Shown here: positions 45,638 to 55,253 of the stretch, in pieces | Position numbering within the stretch: position 1 is the stretch's first letter | How the letters are laid out: every line of letters begins with the position of its first letter | Assembly: GCF_024054565.1 (NCBI RefSeq) | Contig: NZ_JAMXLR010000038.1 | Span: forward strand, 109,280 to 173,279 | Direction: 5' to 3' | DNA from: Aeoliella straminimaris | GTDB taxonomy: Bacteria > Planctomycetota > Planctomycetia > Pirellulales > Lacipirellulaceae | Length of the DNA stretch: 64,000 nucleotides | Program-made: the position numbers and the translations under genes | The notes under the pieces: generated by a model | What the model saw: only the letters and a program-made list of their open reading frames with translations | Told to the model about the DNA's origin: nothing | The model's database searches: none

Positions 45638-47044
45638 ATGGTTATACGTATCTTAAGCATGCTGCTTGCAGGCATAGGGTGTCTACCCGTTGCGGCCAAA
45701 GAAGCGCCAAGCCAACCGAACATCCTATTCATACTAGTGGACGATCTTGGCAAGGAGTGGATCAGTTGCTACGGCGCCGAAAATGTCGAGACCAAGAACA
45801 TCGATGACTTCGCTGCCAGTGGCATGAAGTTCAACAACGCCTGGTGCATGCCCCAGTGCACGCCGACACGGGTGACGCTGCTCACCGGCCAATATCCCTT
45901 CCGCCATGGCTGGACCAATCACTGGGACGTACCTCGTTGGGGAGCGGGTGCGCACTTCGACCCAAATTGGAACACTACGTTTGCCAATGTTCTCCGCGAT
46001 GCCGGCTATGCCACGTGTGCGGCAGGCAAGTGGCAAATCGACGATTTTCGCGTCGAGCCGAAAGCTATGGACGAAGCCGGATTTGACGATTGGTGCATGT
46101 GGACGGGTTTCGAGACGGGCAACCCGCGCAGCAGCCATCGGTACTGGCACCCCTACATCAATACGCCAGCCGAAGGCTCCCGCACTTACGAGGATCGTTT
46201 TGGTCCCGATGTTTACTGTGACCATCTGATCCAGTTCATCCGCGAAAACAAAGACCGCCCGATGCTGCTGTATTACGCAATGGCATTAACGCACTTTCCG
46301 TTAACTAAAACGCCCGATAGCAAGGCTAAGGAAACGAAGCGGGAACAGTTTATTGGCATGGTCGAATACACCGACAAACTGGTCGGCAGGCTGCTCAGGA
46401 GCTTGGAAGAAGAAGGAATCCGCGACAATACCATCGTCCTGTTCACGACCGACAATGGGACAGGCAGGGGAGGCTTCGGCAATAATACGCGTCTCGGTCG
46501 AAACGTACCGGGAGGAAAGCACTCGTTGTACGAACAGAACGGGGTAGCTCAGCCGTTCATCGTGAGCTGCCCGGGCCTGGTTCCCGAAGGCATCACTTCG
46601 GATGCCCTAGTTGACTTTACAGATCTCTTGCCAACATTTGCCGAACTAGGCGGTGGCACCCTGCCCGAGGGCCGCGTCGTCGATGGCAAGAGCTTTGCGC
46701 CTTTGATCCTCGGCTTGACCAATGACTCCCCTCGCGACTGGATCCTGTCCATGGGTGGAGGACCGGCCGTCCTTCGTGATGGCAGGGTGCATCCGGAGCT
46801 GACCTACGACGAGCGAGTGATCCGCAATAAACGCTATAAGCTTTGGATCGACTCAGACCGCTTACCGGTCAAGCTGTACGATTTGCAGGAGGATCTCTGG
46901 GAAGAGAACAATTTGATCGATTCTTCAGCTCCAGACGTAGTTGAAGCCAAGCAGCAGCTGATGCAAGTGGCAGCGCAGTTCCCCGAAGAAGACGCCTCGC
47001 CGGCGTACAAAAAAAACCCACCACAGAGTTGGGATAAGCAATGA
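45638..47044 (+). CDS. S1-family sulfatase
   Basis: 468 residues from the ATG at 45638, which opens a complete signal peptide (ILSMLLAGIGCLPVAA). The formylglycine motif is CTPTR (Cys74-Arg78), the metal-binding pair is DD at 35-36, and the later KHSLYEQNG and TTDNG blocks complete the family pattern. The enzyme should hydrolyse sulfate esters of a polysaccharide after Cys-to-formylglycine maturation. The upstream remnant continues in frame into this gene without a stop, so an automatic caller may report a 951-residue fusion; the internal signal peptide argues for a separate start. Length is normal for the family. Confidence 0.88.
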   Translation: MVIRILSMLLAGIGCLPVAAKEAPSQPNILFILVDDLGKEWISCYGAENVETKNIDDFAASGMKFNNAWCMPQCTPTRVTLLTGQYPFRHGWTNHWDVPRWGAGAHFDPNWNTTFANVLRDAGYATCAAGKWQIDDFRVEPKAMDEAGFDDWCMWTGFETGNPRSSHRYWHPYINTPAEGSRTYEDRFGPDVYCDHLIQFIRENKDRPMLLYYAMALTHFPLTKTPDSKAKETKREQFIGMVEYTDKLVGRLLRSLEEEGIRDNTIVLFTTDNGTGRGGFGNNTRLGRNVPGGKHSLYEQNGVAQPFIVSCPGLVPEGITSDALVDFTDLLPTFAELGGGTLPEGRVVDGKSFAPLILGLTNDSPRDWILSMGGGPAVLRDGRVHPELTYDERVIRNKRYKLWIDSDRLPVKLYDLQEDLWEENNLIDSSAPDVVEAKQQLMQVAAQFPEEDASPAYKKNPPQSWDKQ

Positions 47045-47126
47045 ATACACGCTGTCATTAGAGTTGTTAGCGGGCGTTGGCTCCTCGGTTGCAGATTGAT
47101 GAATGTAAGAGAAAGGTACTGGTCAG

Positions 47127-48614
47127 GTGAATTATCGCATCTACTCCACTTTAACTGCCCTATTGTCTACCTTGGCGTCGGCGGTCGCGGCTGCTGCGGC
47201 TCCCAACATCGTCTACATCATCTGCGACGACCTCGGTTACGGAGACGTCCACTGCCTGAACCCCGTGCATGGCAAGATCCCCACGCCCAATATCGATAAG
47301 CTCGCTTCCGAAGGAATGGTATTTACCGACGCCCATTCCGGTTCATCGGTCTGCACTCCCACTCGCTATGGGATAATGACCGGTCGATACGCCTGGCGGA
47401 CACGCCTGCAGGGCGGAGTCGTTCAGGGCTTTGCACCGAGCTTGATTGCCCCAGATCGTACGACCGTCGCGGGTTTCGCCAAACAGCAGGGCTACGTCAC
47501 CGCGGCCCTCGGCAAGTGGCACATAGACTTTCAATACTGTGATCCGGAGACTGGTAAAACCTCCCCCCATATGGCAAAAAAGAACCTTCCCCCTGTCGGG
47601 TCAACGATCCCCGATGGGCCGGTAAATCGCGGCTTCGATCACTACCATGGTTTTCACCACTCAGGCCACATGCAAGCAGTGATCGAGGACGATCGCGTCG
47701 TAGAATATGACGAGGTGATACACATGCTTCCCCGCTTGCAGCATAAGGCCGTCGAGTACCTGCATTCGCGAACGGACGCCCATGAACCCTTCTTCCTGTA
47801 CTTCGCACTCAGCTCACCGCACTCCCCGATTGTGCCTTCGCCCGAGTGGCAGGGGAAAAGCGAACTTGGCACTTACGGCGACTTCGTGATGCAGACCGAC
47901 CACGTGGTGGGGGAAGTCTGCAAGGCCGTTGAAGAGCTAGGTATGAGCGACAACACGCTCATCATTTTCACCAGTGACAACGGATGCTCCAAAGCAGCCG
48001 GTATTGAGAAACTGGCGGAGCAAGGGCACTTGGTAAGCGCCAACCTAAGAGGCTCAAAGGCAGACATCTGGGATGGTGGTCACCGAATCCCGTTCGTCGT
48101 CCGCTGGCCCGGAGTGGTTGCGCCGGGATCGCACTGCGATCAATTGATTTGCCTGACCGATCTATTTGCCACCGTGGCGGACGCCCTCGGCACGGACACC
48201 CCGACCGGAACCTGCGAGGACAGTGTCAGCTTTTTGCCGGCACTCTCTGGAGAGCCAATTGCATCCACGCGGTCTGGCGTGGTTCATCATTCGATTTCAG
48301 GCCACTTCGCCTACCGCACCGACAAATGGAAGCTTGTCCTGGCGCGAGGCTCGGGCGGGTGGACATCGCCTCGGGAGAATCAGGTCTCGAGCGATGCTCC
48401 TGAAGGGCAGCTTTACAACATGGAGACGGATGTTGGTGAGCAACACAACCTTTACATCCAGAAACCAGAAGTGGTGCAAGAACTGTTGAAGCAACTGGAG
48501 AGTGACATACGTAGCGGACGGAGTACCGACGGTCCTCCTGCAAGCAACGACATAGGCAAAGTAAAAATATGGAAGAGTTCTCGCCAGGCCGTTCCCAATC
48601 TCCGTTCGAATTGA
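47127..48614 (+). CDS. S1-family arylsulfatase-type sulfatase
   Basis: 495 residues from GTG at 47127. Signal peptide (LLSTLASAVAAAAA), metal-binding CDDLGYGD (Asp34-Asp35), formylglycine motif CTPTR (Cys76-Arg80) followed by GIMTGRYAW, and GKWH are all intact. Downstream blocks FTSDNG and VVRWPG also match. It should desulfate a glycan in the periplasm or outside. It follows the first sulfatase by 82 bases. Its subfamily differs, so the two probably attack different sulfate positions. Confidence 0.9.
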   Translation: MNYRIYSTLTALLSTLASAVAAAAAPNIVYIICDDLGYGDVHCLNPVHGKIPTPNIDKLASEGMVFTDAHSGSSVCTPTRYGIMTGRYAWRTRLQGGVVQGFAPSLIAPDRTTVAGFAKQQGYVTAALGKWHIDFQYCDPETGKTSPHMAKKNLPPVGSTIPDGPVNRGFDHYHGFHHSGHMQAVIEDDRVVEYDEVIHMLPRLQHKAVEYLHSRTDAHEPFFLYFALSSPHSPIVPSPEWQGKSELGTYGDFVMQTDHVVGEVCKAVEELGMSDNTLIIFTSDNGCSKAAGIEKLAEQGHLVSANLRGSKADIWDGGHRIPFVVRWPGVVAPGSHCDQLICLTDLFATVADALGTDTPTGTCEDSVSFLPALSGEPIASTRSGVVHHSISGHFAYRTDKWKLVLARGSGGWTSPRENQVSSDAPEGQLYNMETDVGEQHNLYIQKPEVVQELLKQLESDIRSGRSTDGPPASNDIGKVKIWKSSRQAVPNLRSN

Positions 48615-48647
48615 ATCCATCCCTGACCGTATCGCATTGGAGATACG

Positions 48648-49475
48648 ATGTTACCGGTTTCACCAAGGCTTACACCCCGATCAAGTTACGTGATTTGCAG
48701 CCTGATCGCGGCATTCTGTACCGATGTCGCCCAGGCGCAGCCCCAAGACAAACCTGCCCAGAAGCTCGACAACCGGCCCGAATGACTGGAGTGGCTACAA
48801 GGCGAGATCCGAGTTGTCCGTCCACTGGAGCCTCGATAGCCAGGTCGGCAGCGTGATCAGCCACAGCCTGGTCGGTTCGTCGGACGACTACAAGCAGTGG
48901 TACTGTGACGAACTGCCCAAGACCTTTCATCCCCGCCAATGGAATCCCGACGAACTGGCGGAACTTGCCAACATCAGTGGCGCTAAGTACGTGGTGTTCA
49001 CCACCCAGCACCACAACGGTTTCTGCATGTGGGACACAGAGACCACAGGGTTTGACATCACGACCACGCCATTTATAAGTAGGATCTTGTAAAAGACTAC
49101 GTCGACGCCATGCGTCGACAAGGTCTCGGCGTCGGTTTTTATGTTTCGCCCGAAGACTTTCACTGGATGCACCAAAACGGTTACGAGGTGCGCCGTCGAG
49201 AGCTGCCGATCGACCCGAACACGCAAGAATCTCTCGTGAAACTCAATCAGGCGCAAATCAAGGAACTGTTCACCAGCTACGGCCAGATCGACGTCTTGTT
49301 CATCGATGGAAAAGGCGAAGAGCCGGTTAAGCAGATGGCGTGGTCGCTACAGCCCGACTGCTTGATCACTCGCGGGCCGATCGAGACTCCCGAACAAGGC
49401 ATCCCGGGCAAACTTCTCCCAAAGGCCAGTGGGAATCGTGCTCCACGATGGTCGTAGAAATCATGCACGCAGAGC
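48648..49475 (+). pseudogene. Second GH29 alpha-L-fucosidase remnant, frameshifted and truncated
   Basis: An N-terminal signal segment (MLPVSPRL ... AQAQPQDK) runs into a stop (TGA where WLEWLQ would be expected). Homology then continues in other frames: VHWSLDSQVGSVISHSLVG and YVVFTTQHHNGFCMWD in the frame at 48724-49092, then a stop/frameshift near 49080. GVGFYVSPEDFHWMH and VLFIDGKGEEP follow in the frame at 49110-49457, and one more shift near 49415 gives PKGQWESCSTM. The C-terminal half is gone. At least three shifts or stops make it non-functional. It belongs to a different GH29 branch from the remnant at 44189. Confidence 0.8.
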
Positions 49476-49594
49476 CATTGGAAACCCCGCCGAGAACTAG
49501 CTTAGACGGCTTGAGCAGTCGGCATCGGGCATTGCCGTTTGCGATGAACGGGAGTGGTCAAGCTGGAAGATCGCCGGGAAAGAAAACGAGAAAG

Positions 49595-50251
49595 ATGATG
49601 TACATCAACCGAATGGCTATGCTCGCGGTATTCTCCTTTGTCACTCTAAACACGGTGGCCGCGGATTACTATGTTGCACCGAACGGGTCGGATGCCAACC
49701 CCGGCATGGTGGTTGAACCTTTTCGCTCAATTGGGCGTGCGCAAGACCAGGTCCGACAGGCCCCATCGCGGCACCCAGCCTACGACTGTCTTCTGGCGGG
49801 CCGGGACCTACCATCTCGATGACGCGATCGTTTTCACCGACAAGGACTCCGGCTCCCCAAACGCCCCGGTGTTTTACCGAGCATTCGAGTCGGAGCCAGT
49901 CGTCGTGAGTGGAGGCCGGCGGCTCGAACTGGATTGGCAGCCTTATCGAAACGGAATCCTGCAGGCCAAGACCCCAAACGGCGTGCAGTTCGATCAACTG
50001 TTCGTGGATAGAGAGCGGCAGGTACTGGCTCGCTATCCCAGCTACGGTCCAGACGTGCTGCCCTACCACCGCTTTAGCGCCGATGCGTTCAGTCCCGAGC
50101 GGGCGGAACGGTGGTCAAACCCAGCCGGGGGTTTCATTCACGCCATGCATCGGAACCACTGGGGCGGCTACCACTATCGGATCACTGGCAAGAAGCCGAA
50201 TCACGAAGTCACCTATGAAGGGGGCTCACGAACGAACAATCCCGCGAACTG
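49595..50251 (+). pseudogene. Right-handed beta-helix protein remnant (N-terminal part)
   Basis: A signal peptide and the typical opening DYYVAPNGSDANPG then SIGRAQDQVRQ start at ATG 49595. A frameshift near 49745 moves the coding signal to the frame that ends at 50264 (VFWRAGTYHLDDAIVF, QFDQLFVDRERQVLARYP, NHWGGYHYRITGKK). Planctomycete beta-helix proteins of this opening act on or bind polysaccharides. The helix itself is cut off. The junction at about 50252 goes directly into the tail of a GH97 gene. Confidence 0.7.
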
Positions 50252-50455
50252 GAAGTGCCACTAGACTTCTTGGAAGAGGAACTGCAATACCGCGCTCGTG
50301 TCTACCGTGATGATAGTTCCATCGACACGTTGACAAATATCCGAATCGAGGATGTAGTGTTAACGGCCAACGAAATGCTTGACGTCTAGTTGAAGCCGCA
50401 CGGTGGGCAAACGGTATGGTTTACAACGGCACTACGCCAAAAGAATGACCACTAA
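50252..50455 (+). pseudogene. C-terminal remnant of a GH97 gene
   Basis: Sixty-seven codons read LDFLEEELQYRARVYRDD, then IRIEDVV, then an internal stop after MLDV, then LKPHGGQTVW. This closely matches the last part of the intact GH97 at 33640-35667 (FNFLEEGLQYRARVYRDD, IRIEDHL, LKSHGGQAVW). It is a degraded duplicate or the tail of a lost second GH97 gene. Confidence 0.75.
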
Positions 50456-50760
50456 ACATCACTTGATTCTCAACATGCCATTCCCGGCAAGTTGACCACC
50501 AACCAACAAGTGCTGATTGCTGTTGGCCAGTTAGCTCGCGAGGTAGGGTGCCTCCCTCCAAACTGGGACGAATACCGCTTTTTCCGCGATGGATGAGAGC
50601 TTGACCGAGTAAAGTAGAAAGATCTCTTCGCCAATCCACCCCGCACACTGGGACGACGCGCGTTAGAAGCCGCGACACTTGTCGCTGTAAGCCGTTGCAA
50701 TGCAACAACTTAAAAGTGGCGGGGGCCGGATTCGAACAAAGTGAAAGAAATGCAGTAAAC
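50456..50760. other. Spacer in the decayed region
   Basis: About 305 bases. A 34-codon ORF at 50492-50596 and a frame ending at the next small gene (GAGFEQSE, as at the end of some integrases) suggest fragments of a mobile-element gene, but neither is long enough to assign. Confidence 0.35.
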
Positions 50761-50922
50761 ATGGCGAATGGCGATTCCCACGGCGCAGTTGGTGCAGATT
50801 TGGCTCCGATCGACCCCGAACTGGCCCTCATCGTCGAGCGGTGGGAGGAGCTCCCCGAGGCTGTGCGGGCTAGCATCCTGGCAATGGTGCGGGCGTCGGG
50901 TGCGAGTGCGGAAGAGGGGTAG
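50761..50922 (+). pseudogene. Small ORF resembling the C-terminal tail of a planctomycete integrase
   Basis: 53 codons. The segment LALIVERWEELPEAVRASIL followed by AMVRASG recalls the C-terminal tails of planctomycete site-specific recombinases. The frame is open upstream through KVAGAGFEQSERNAVN, but the catalytic domain is absent. It could also be a small intact gene; the recombinase link is from memory of the family and not verified. Confidence 0.4.
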
Positions 50923-51169
50923 AAGAGCTAGCTCACTTTGTAGCCCCGTGACTCTGTATCCCGTGCAGCGGACAATCTGATCTACGTGCTTACCAGCCCG
51001 CATTGAGGGCGACCTAAACACCGAACGCAGCTTTTCGTTAGCTGCCGAGCGTCATCGAATGAACTACACTCGCGGTATTCCCGAACTGCGGTCGGTGAAA
51101 ACGACCGCTGCGCCGAACGCCGTCGAACCGTCCACCTGCAGGCCCGTCGCCGCTGCCGGTGCCTCGTCG

Positions 51170-52057
51170 TCAACCGAGGTTGAGGATCGTCTCGCCGCCC
51201 TCGGTAAGCTCGTCGCTGGTCGTGAAGGTAACGGCGTCGCTGGTGACCTCGCCAGCGTTGTCCCTCGCCCGCACCGTGATCTCGTACCTCGTGCCCGCCT
51301 GCAGCGGGACCGTCCAGCCGTAAGGTGCCCTCGTCGCCACGCCCGGGGAGGGCTCGCCGTTCACTAGCAGTTGCACCACGACGCGGGCGTCGGCCCCGTC
51401 GCGGTCGTCGATCATCGCCCGGATGTCCACGGTCGGCGCGGTCATCATCGACCCGGTGATCGGGCTCGTGATCTCGACGTCCGGCGGCAGGTTGTCGACG
51501 CCCAGCCGCCGCTTCAGCTGGGCGAGGTAGATGTTCCGCGGGCGAATGTCGTCGTAGTTCCCGATGTACTCGTACCAAGGCCCATCCTCGTTCCGCTTCT
51601 CCTCCTCGCTTTCGGGCCACTCGAGCCACCACCCGACAATGATGGTCCGCTTCTCATCGGGGATGAGCGGGATGCCTTGGCGGATGCCCGAACTCGTCGG
51701 GTCGAACGGCAGGATCTGCGTGGACCGCAGGTTCCAGTACGTCTCCTTCACGGCATGAGTATGGATGCTCCGCTGCCCCTCGGCGCCGAGGCCCAGGCCC
51801 ATGTCGATGTCGGTGAACAGGTTGTTCTGCGTGCCGGCCGAGTGGTGGTCGATCTCGATGTTCGGCCCCTTGCAGCGGTGCCAAACGTTCCACGTCGCAT
51901 GGTTTTCGGAGCCGAGGCTGTGGATGTACTTGATCGTCTCTTGGTATTTCTCGACGAGGTTGTGGTCGCCGCCCTGGATGTCGATCGCGTGGTGCCCGGC
52001 ACGATGGTTCTTAGCGATGCTGTTGGTCTGGCGCGGCCGACCAGGGTAGACGCCATG
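51170..52057 (-). pseudogene. 5'-truncated GC-rich beta-helix protein fragment
   Basis: An open frame of 295 codons ends at a stop at 51170 and begins just after an in-frame stop at 52058-52060. The upstream part reads TNSIAKNHRAGHHAIDIQG and HATWNVWHRCKGPNIEID, typical of parallel beta-helix polysaccharide-acting proteins; DUF4955-like is possible. The C-terminal 110 residues are an Ig-like domain (PPDVEITSPITGSMM ... YEITVRARDNAGE). The sequence is visibly more GC-rich than its neighbours. The N-terminal part is missing, so it is a fragment, probably acquired. Confidence 0.65.
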
Positions 52058-52207
52058 CTACCCCCGCCAAAGAGGCCATTTGGATGAGCTTCCGAGATGG
52101 GTATTCCAATGGGATCCCAGAAGAACACCAGTGCCGTTAGGTGGTGGCAACTATTTGCACCATGTTTTTTGCTTACTTCATCGACAGCGATCTTTGCTGG
52201 TTCGGAA

Positions 52208-54223
52208 TCATCTGTCAGTTCGCTTCACATTCGGCCACGACAGTTCCTCTCGCGGAAAGAAAAGCACCACCCCCTGCTCCATTTCCACCATCAAATCAAG
52301 CTTGCCCCGTCCGAGGTCGACCGCCAGCGGTGAGCACGAATGAGTACCCATGTCGATCGCCTTTCCCTCGTGTTGCAAAACCTTTGGATACTCGAAAACC
52401 GGGTCGGCATTGCTTCCCGCGTTTCGGAGCAGCAGCACGGCTGCGTGACGCTCGTCACCCTCCAAGACGTCTTCGGGATAGCCTCCCTCACCAGGGATGG
52501 CCGCTGTCCGACCGGTCCCGCAGAGCAGGTCGATAGCGCCGTCACCGTCCCAGTCGATAGCCTGAATCTTGGTCCGACCCAATTGACCGGCGACCCGCTT
52601 GCTATGGGTTTGGATAGGTTCGCCTGTTGTTAGCCGTAGTATGTCACCCCGACGGACGTTGTAATCGTCGATGCGCCAAAAGCAACGTAGGTGGTTGTTT
52701 TCATCATTGACGACGATACAGTTTCTTCCGTTCTGGCCCCAGTTGGTCACCGCCGGTTGCGTTCGCCACACAAGGTGCAGTTCCAGACTATCGCACTTCA
52801 GCTCGACCGGTTTTTCAAAAGCAGGTGGATTGGATCCCGGAATGTGAAGAAGCACAGTTACATCGGCGCGGATGCTGTTGAAGATAATGTCAAGAAGGCC
52901 GTCGTTGTTCCAGTCGCATAATGTTGGGCAGGTATAGCCCCATCGAGCCTCACCAGGCCCTTGGATCATTCCGTAGCCAGCGTTGACCTTAAGCACGTCT
53001 CCGCCTGCTTCAACCAGTTGAGGCACATCAAACGTCGGTGTGGTCTTCGAGCCTATGTTGCGAACGAAATAGATGTCGCCAACGTCATTGCCAGCCACCA
53101 AGTCCAAAAGTCCATCGTTGTCCAGGTCACCCGCAGTAATCACTGGCAGAGCGCCGAGAACCATTGTCGGATTCTCGACCAATACGCGGTTCGGTGGCCG
53201 ATATATCGGGCCACCTTGTTCATTGAACCGCCCCGTGAATCGATAGAACCACAGGAGCCCGGTATCGCCTACCAGCAAGTCTGATTGGCCGGAGTCTGCA
53301 CTTGGTAGGGCAGCGGGTGTAGGGTTTATTCCCGGATGGCGCAGGGCATTACCACGCTCGTCGCTCGCAAACACGGCCGGATCGAGGTCGATGGAATTGA
53401 TTGACCGGTTGTGATAATAGAAGAACGTGCCGTGTCTGTCGCTGGCAATTATGTCGCGTTCGCGCCCTGGACCGAAGTCAACAACGGTGATGCCTGGATT
53501 GCTGAATTGAAAATCCCGCGCCTTCTCGAATATGGGAAATTTCATTTGGTGTTGCCCCAACGCAAGCCCGTCCTCGAACTTGGCGCCGCCCAGGACAGAA
53601 AATGGTAGTCCTCCCCGCCAGATTCCGGCACCGTCGAAAGGCCGAAAATCGGGTGAATGATGATGCGCATCGGTCGGGTAATAGGGCTCTCCATCCGGCA
53701 CGCTAAAAAAGGCGAGCAGCTGTCCACCTGGGGTCCTGGTGGCTGCCAGCGATCTCGCGCCTCTTGGAAGCGATGAACCCCGAACGTCGGTGGATTCGAA
53801 ACTGCGTTTCTTGGCATCGTATTTCGCGAGCCGAAGACTTGTACCGCTGAGATACACAGCCCATAGGCCTGAATCTAAATCGGTTACTAGTGCCGCCGAT
53901 CTGCTCGGTATATCGAATCCTAAGGGCTGGCCGTAGATCGGTGTACCATCGGTGTGGAATCGCCGGAAGGGAAGCAGTTTGCGGTCCGCGAGAAAGAGAT
54001 CATAGGGTCCGTTACCGAAGGCATCCGCGGTCCCCAAGGGCTTGACTTCATAATCTCGCGTCCCGCCAATCGGGCCGACATCAACTCCGAGCGGAATTGC
54101 TTCGCCGGAGGTCCAGCCATCGTACGGTTGGGACGCGTCGGCATCGAAGGAATGGTTCGCTGCGAAGAGGACGCAGGCCGCCAGTGACAGTCCATGTAAT
54201 CCGAATCGAAATCGTGGCCGCAT
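52208..54223 (-). CDS. Secreted FG-GAP/VCBS-repeat beta-propeller protein
   Basis: 671 residues. After a signal peptide (LSLAACVLFAANHSFDADA) come several FG-GAP/VCBS-type blades with calcium loops: DLDNDGLLDLVAGND, DWNNDGLLDIIFNS and DWDGDGAIDLLCGTG. No catalytic domain is evident; such propellers bind carbohydrate or protein. The block IQGPGEARWGYTCPTLCDW is nearly repeated in the VCBS part of the protein at 57956 (IQGPCEAKWGYTTLSVADW), so they are paralogues. It stands alone on the minus strand among pseudogenes. Confidence 0.82.
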   Translation of the reverse strand: MRPRFRFGLHGLSLAACVLFAANHSFDADASQPYDGWTSGEAIPLGVDVGPIGGTRDYEVKPLGTADAFGNGPYDLFLADRKLLPFRRFHTDGTPIYGQPLGFDIPSRSAALVTDLDSGLWAVYLSGTSLRLAKYDAKKRSFESTDVRGSSLPRGARSLAATRTPGGQLLAFFSVPDGEPYYPTDAHHHSPDFRPFDGAGIWRGGLPFSVLGGAKFEDGLALGQHQMKFPIFEKARDFQFSNPGITVVDFGPGRERDIIASDRHGTFFYYHNRSINSIDLDPAVFASDERGNALRHPGINPTPAALPSADSGQSDLLVGDTGLLWFYRFTGRFNEQGGPIYRPPNRVLVENPTMVLGALPVITAGDLDNDGLLDLVAGNDVGDIYFVRNIGSKTTPTFDVPQLVEAGGDVLKVNAGYGMIQGPGEARWGYTCPTLCDWNNDGLLDIIFNSIRADVTVLLHIPGSNPPAFEKPVELKCDSLELHLVWRTQPAVTNWGQNGRNCIVVNDENNHLRCFWRIDDYNVRRGDILRLTTGEPIQTHSKRVAGQLGRTKIQAIDWDGDGAIDLLCGTGRTAAIPGEGGYPEDVLEGDERHAAVLLLRNAGSNADPVFEYPKVLQHEGKAIDMGTHSCSPLAVDLGRGKLDLMVEMEQGVVLFFPREELSWPNVKRTDR

Positions 54224-54336
54224 GAACTATCTCTACCCGAAACCAGGAATTGGAAAAATTTCACACCGCGCCAAGTCGGGGCGATGTGAGACATCAGAAA
54301 AGTCGCGAATGGGCTTTCCTACCACAAATATTGAGA

Positions 54337-54827
54337 CTAGCGCTTCGCGACCAAGCCGATCGCGCCAACAGCGAAAAAAGCAAGTCGGGCCGGTCCAGGG
54401 ATCGTATAAACTTGACGCAGTGCCTCGGTTGCTTTCGCACGCTCCAAGGGAGTCAGAACGCGGTTGTAGATGACCAGGGCTGCCAACTCACCCGCCCAAG
54501 AATCTCCGTGGCTCAGGTTGGTAGTCCCGCTTGGCTGGGAACCGATTTGTGTCTGCAACTGATTTGACAACCACAGCGTTGCAACATAGTTGCTGTTCGA
54601 AAACTGACTTCCATTCGGCAGCGTCACCATAGCGGAAATTTCATCGCTTGCCGTGTCCAAGAAGCTTGTTCCAACAACAAGCTGTGAGTCACTGACCGCA
54701 GTTGGGGTGGCGACGCAACCGCGCAGACCACAGCGGCTATTAGCCAGCGACCGATATGGGCACGAAGCTTAACTCGATTCGTATTAACGAGGACTCCTCC
54801 AAAGATGGTGAGAAACTTGAAAGCCAA
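54337..54827 (-). pseudogene. LamG/PEP-CTERM protein reduced to its two ends
   Basis: A signal peptide frame (RWLIAAVVCAVASPP, from about 54827) shifts near 54710 to the frame that ends at 54337. There the end of a LamG domain (ELAALVIYNRVLTPLERAKA) and a PEP-CTERM-like tail (IPGPARLAFFAVGAIG) remain. The central part of the LamG domain is absent and there is a frameshift. The pattern resembles the other end-preserving remnants of this region. Confidence 0.65.
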
Positions 54828-55253
54828 GCTCAGCTACCGCTCCGAGCGACGCGCCGGGTCGACACTGATACCCCGCGCACGAGTCACGGCCTACAGCAAG
54901 AGACTGCATCGCAAACATCCCGGCGTCGAAGCACGGCACGCCAATCTCTCAGACTTGGCGTGCGTCTGCCCCGTGGATTGCTTAGCGATCGCATGCAACC
55001 GAGAAGGCGCAGTGCTCAAAAAAAGCTGCTATTGAGCTCGTTATCGTGGATTGTGAGCGCAAAATCCCAGGACGAGGGACCCGCGAACCCCCTAGGATTC
55101 CTTGAGTATTCCCAGCAGTCTACTCGTGGCAATACATCTGGTCAACAGTTGTTTGGCGAGCTTTTGGCTTAGGCAGGGTTCTCCGTGAAGTGCAGCTGAT
55201 CCGCGAGAGGCGGTTGGCAAGTAATCGCTAGATCGAAGCTCGACATTTGCTAG
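54828..55253. other. Spacer without recognised gene
   Basis: About 426 bases with short ORFs on both strands; none shows a known motif. Confidence 0.45.

Noticed and set aside
44189..47044. Annotating one 951-residue fucosidase-sulfatase as a real bifunctional enzyme
   Set aside because: The fucosidase part lacks its catalytic core and the sulfatase part has its own signal peptide and start.
50715..50740. A tRNA T-arm-like stretch (GCCGGATTCGAAC) that could mark a tRNA gene
   Set aside because: The bases on the other side of the loop do not pair to form a T stem, and no anticodon or D arm is present. It reads better as codons GAGFE of a recombinase-like tail.
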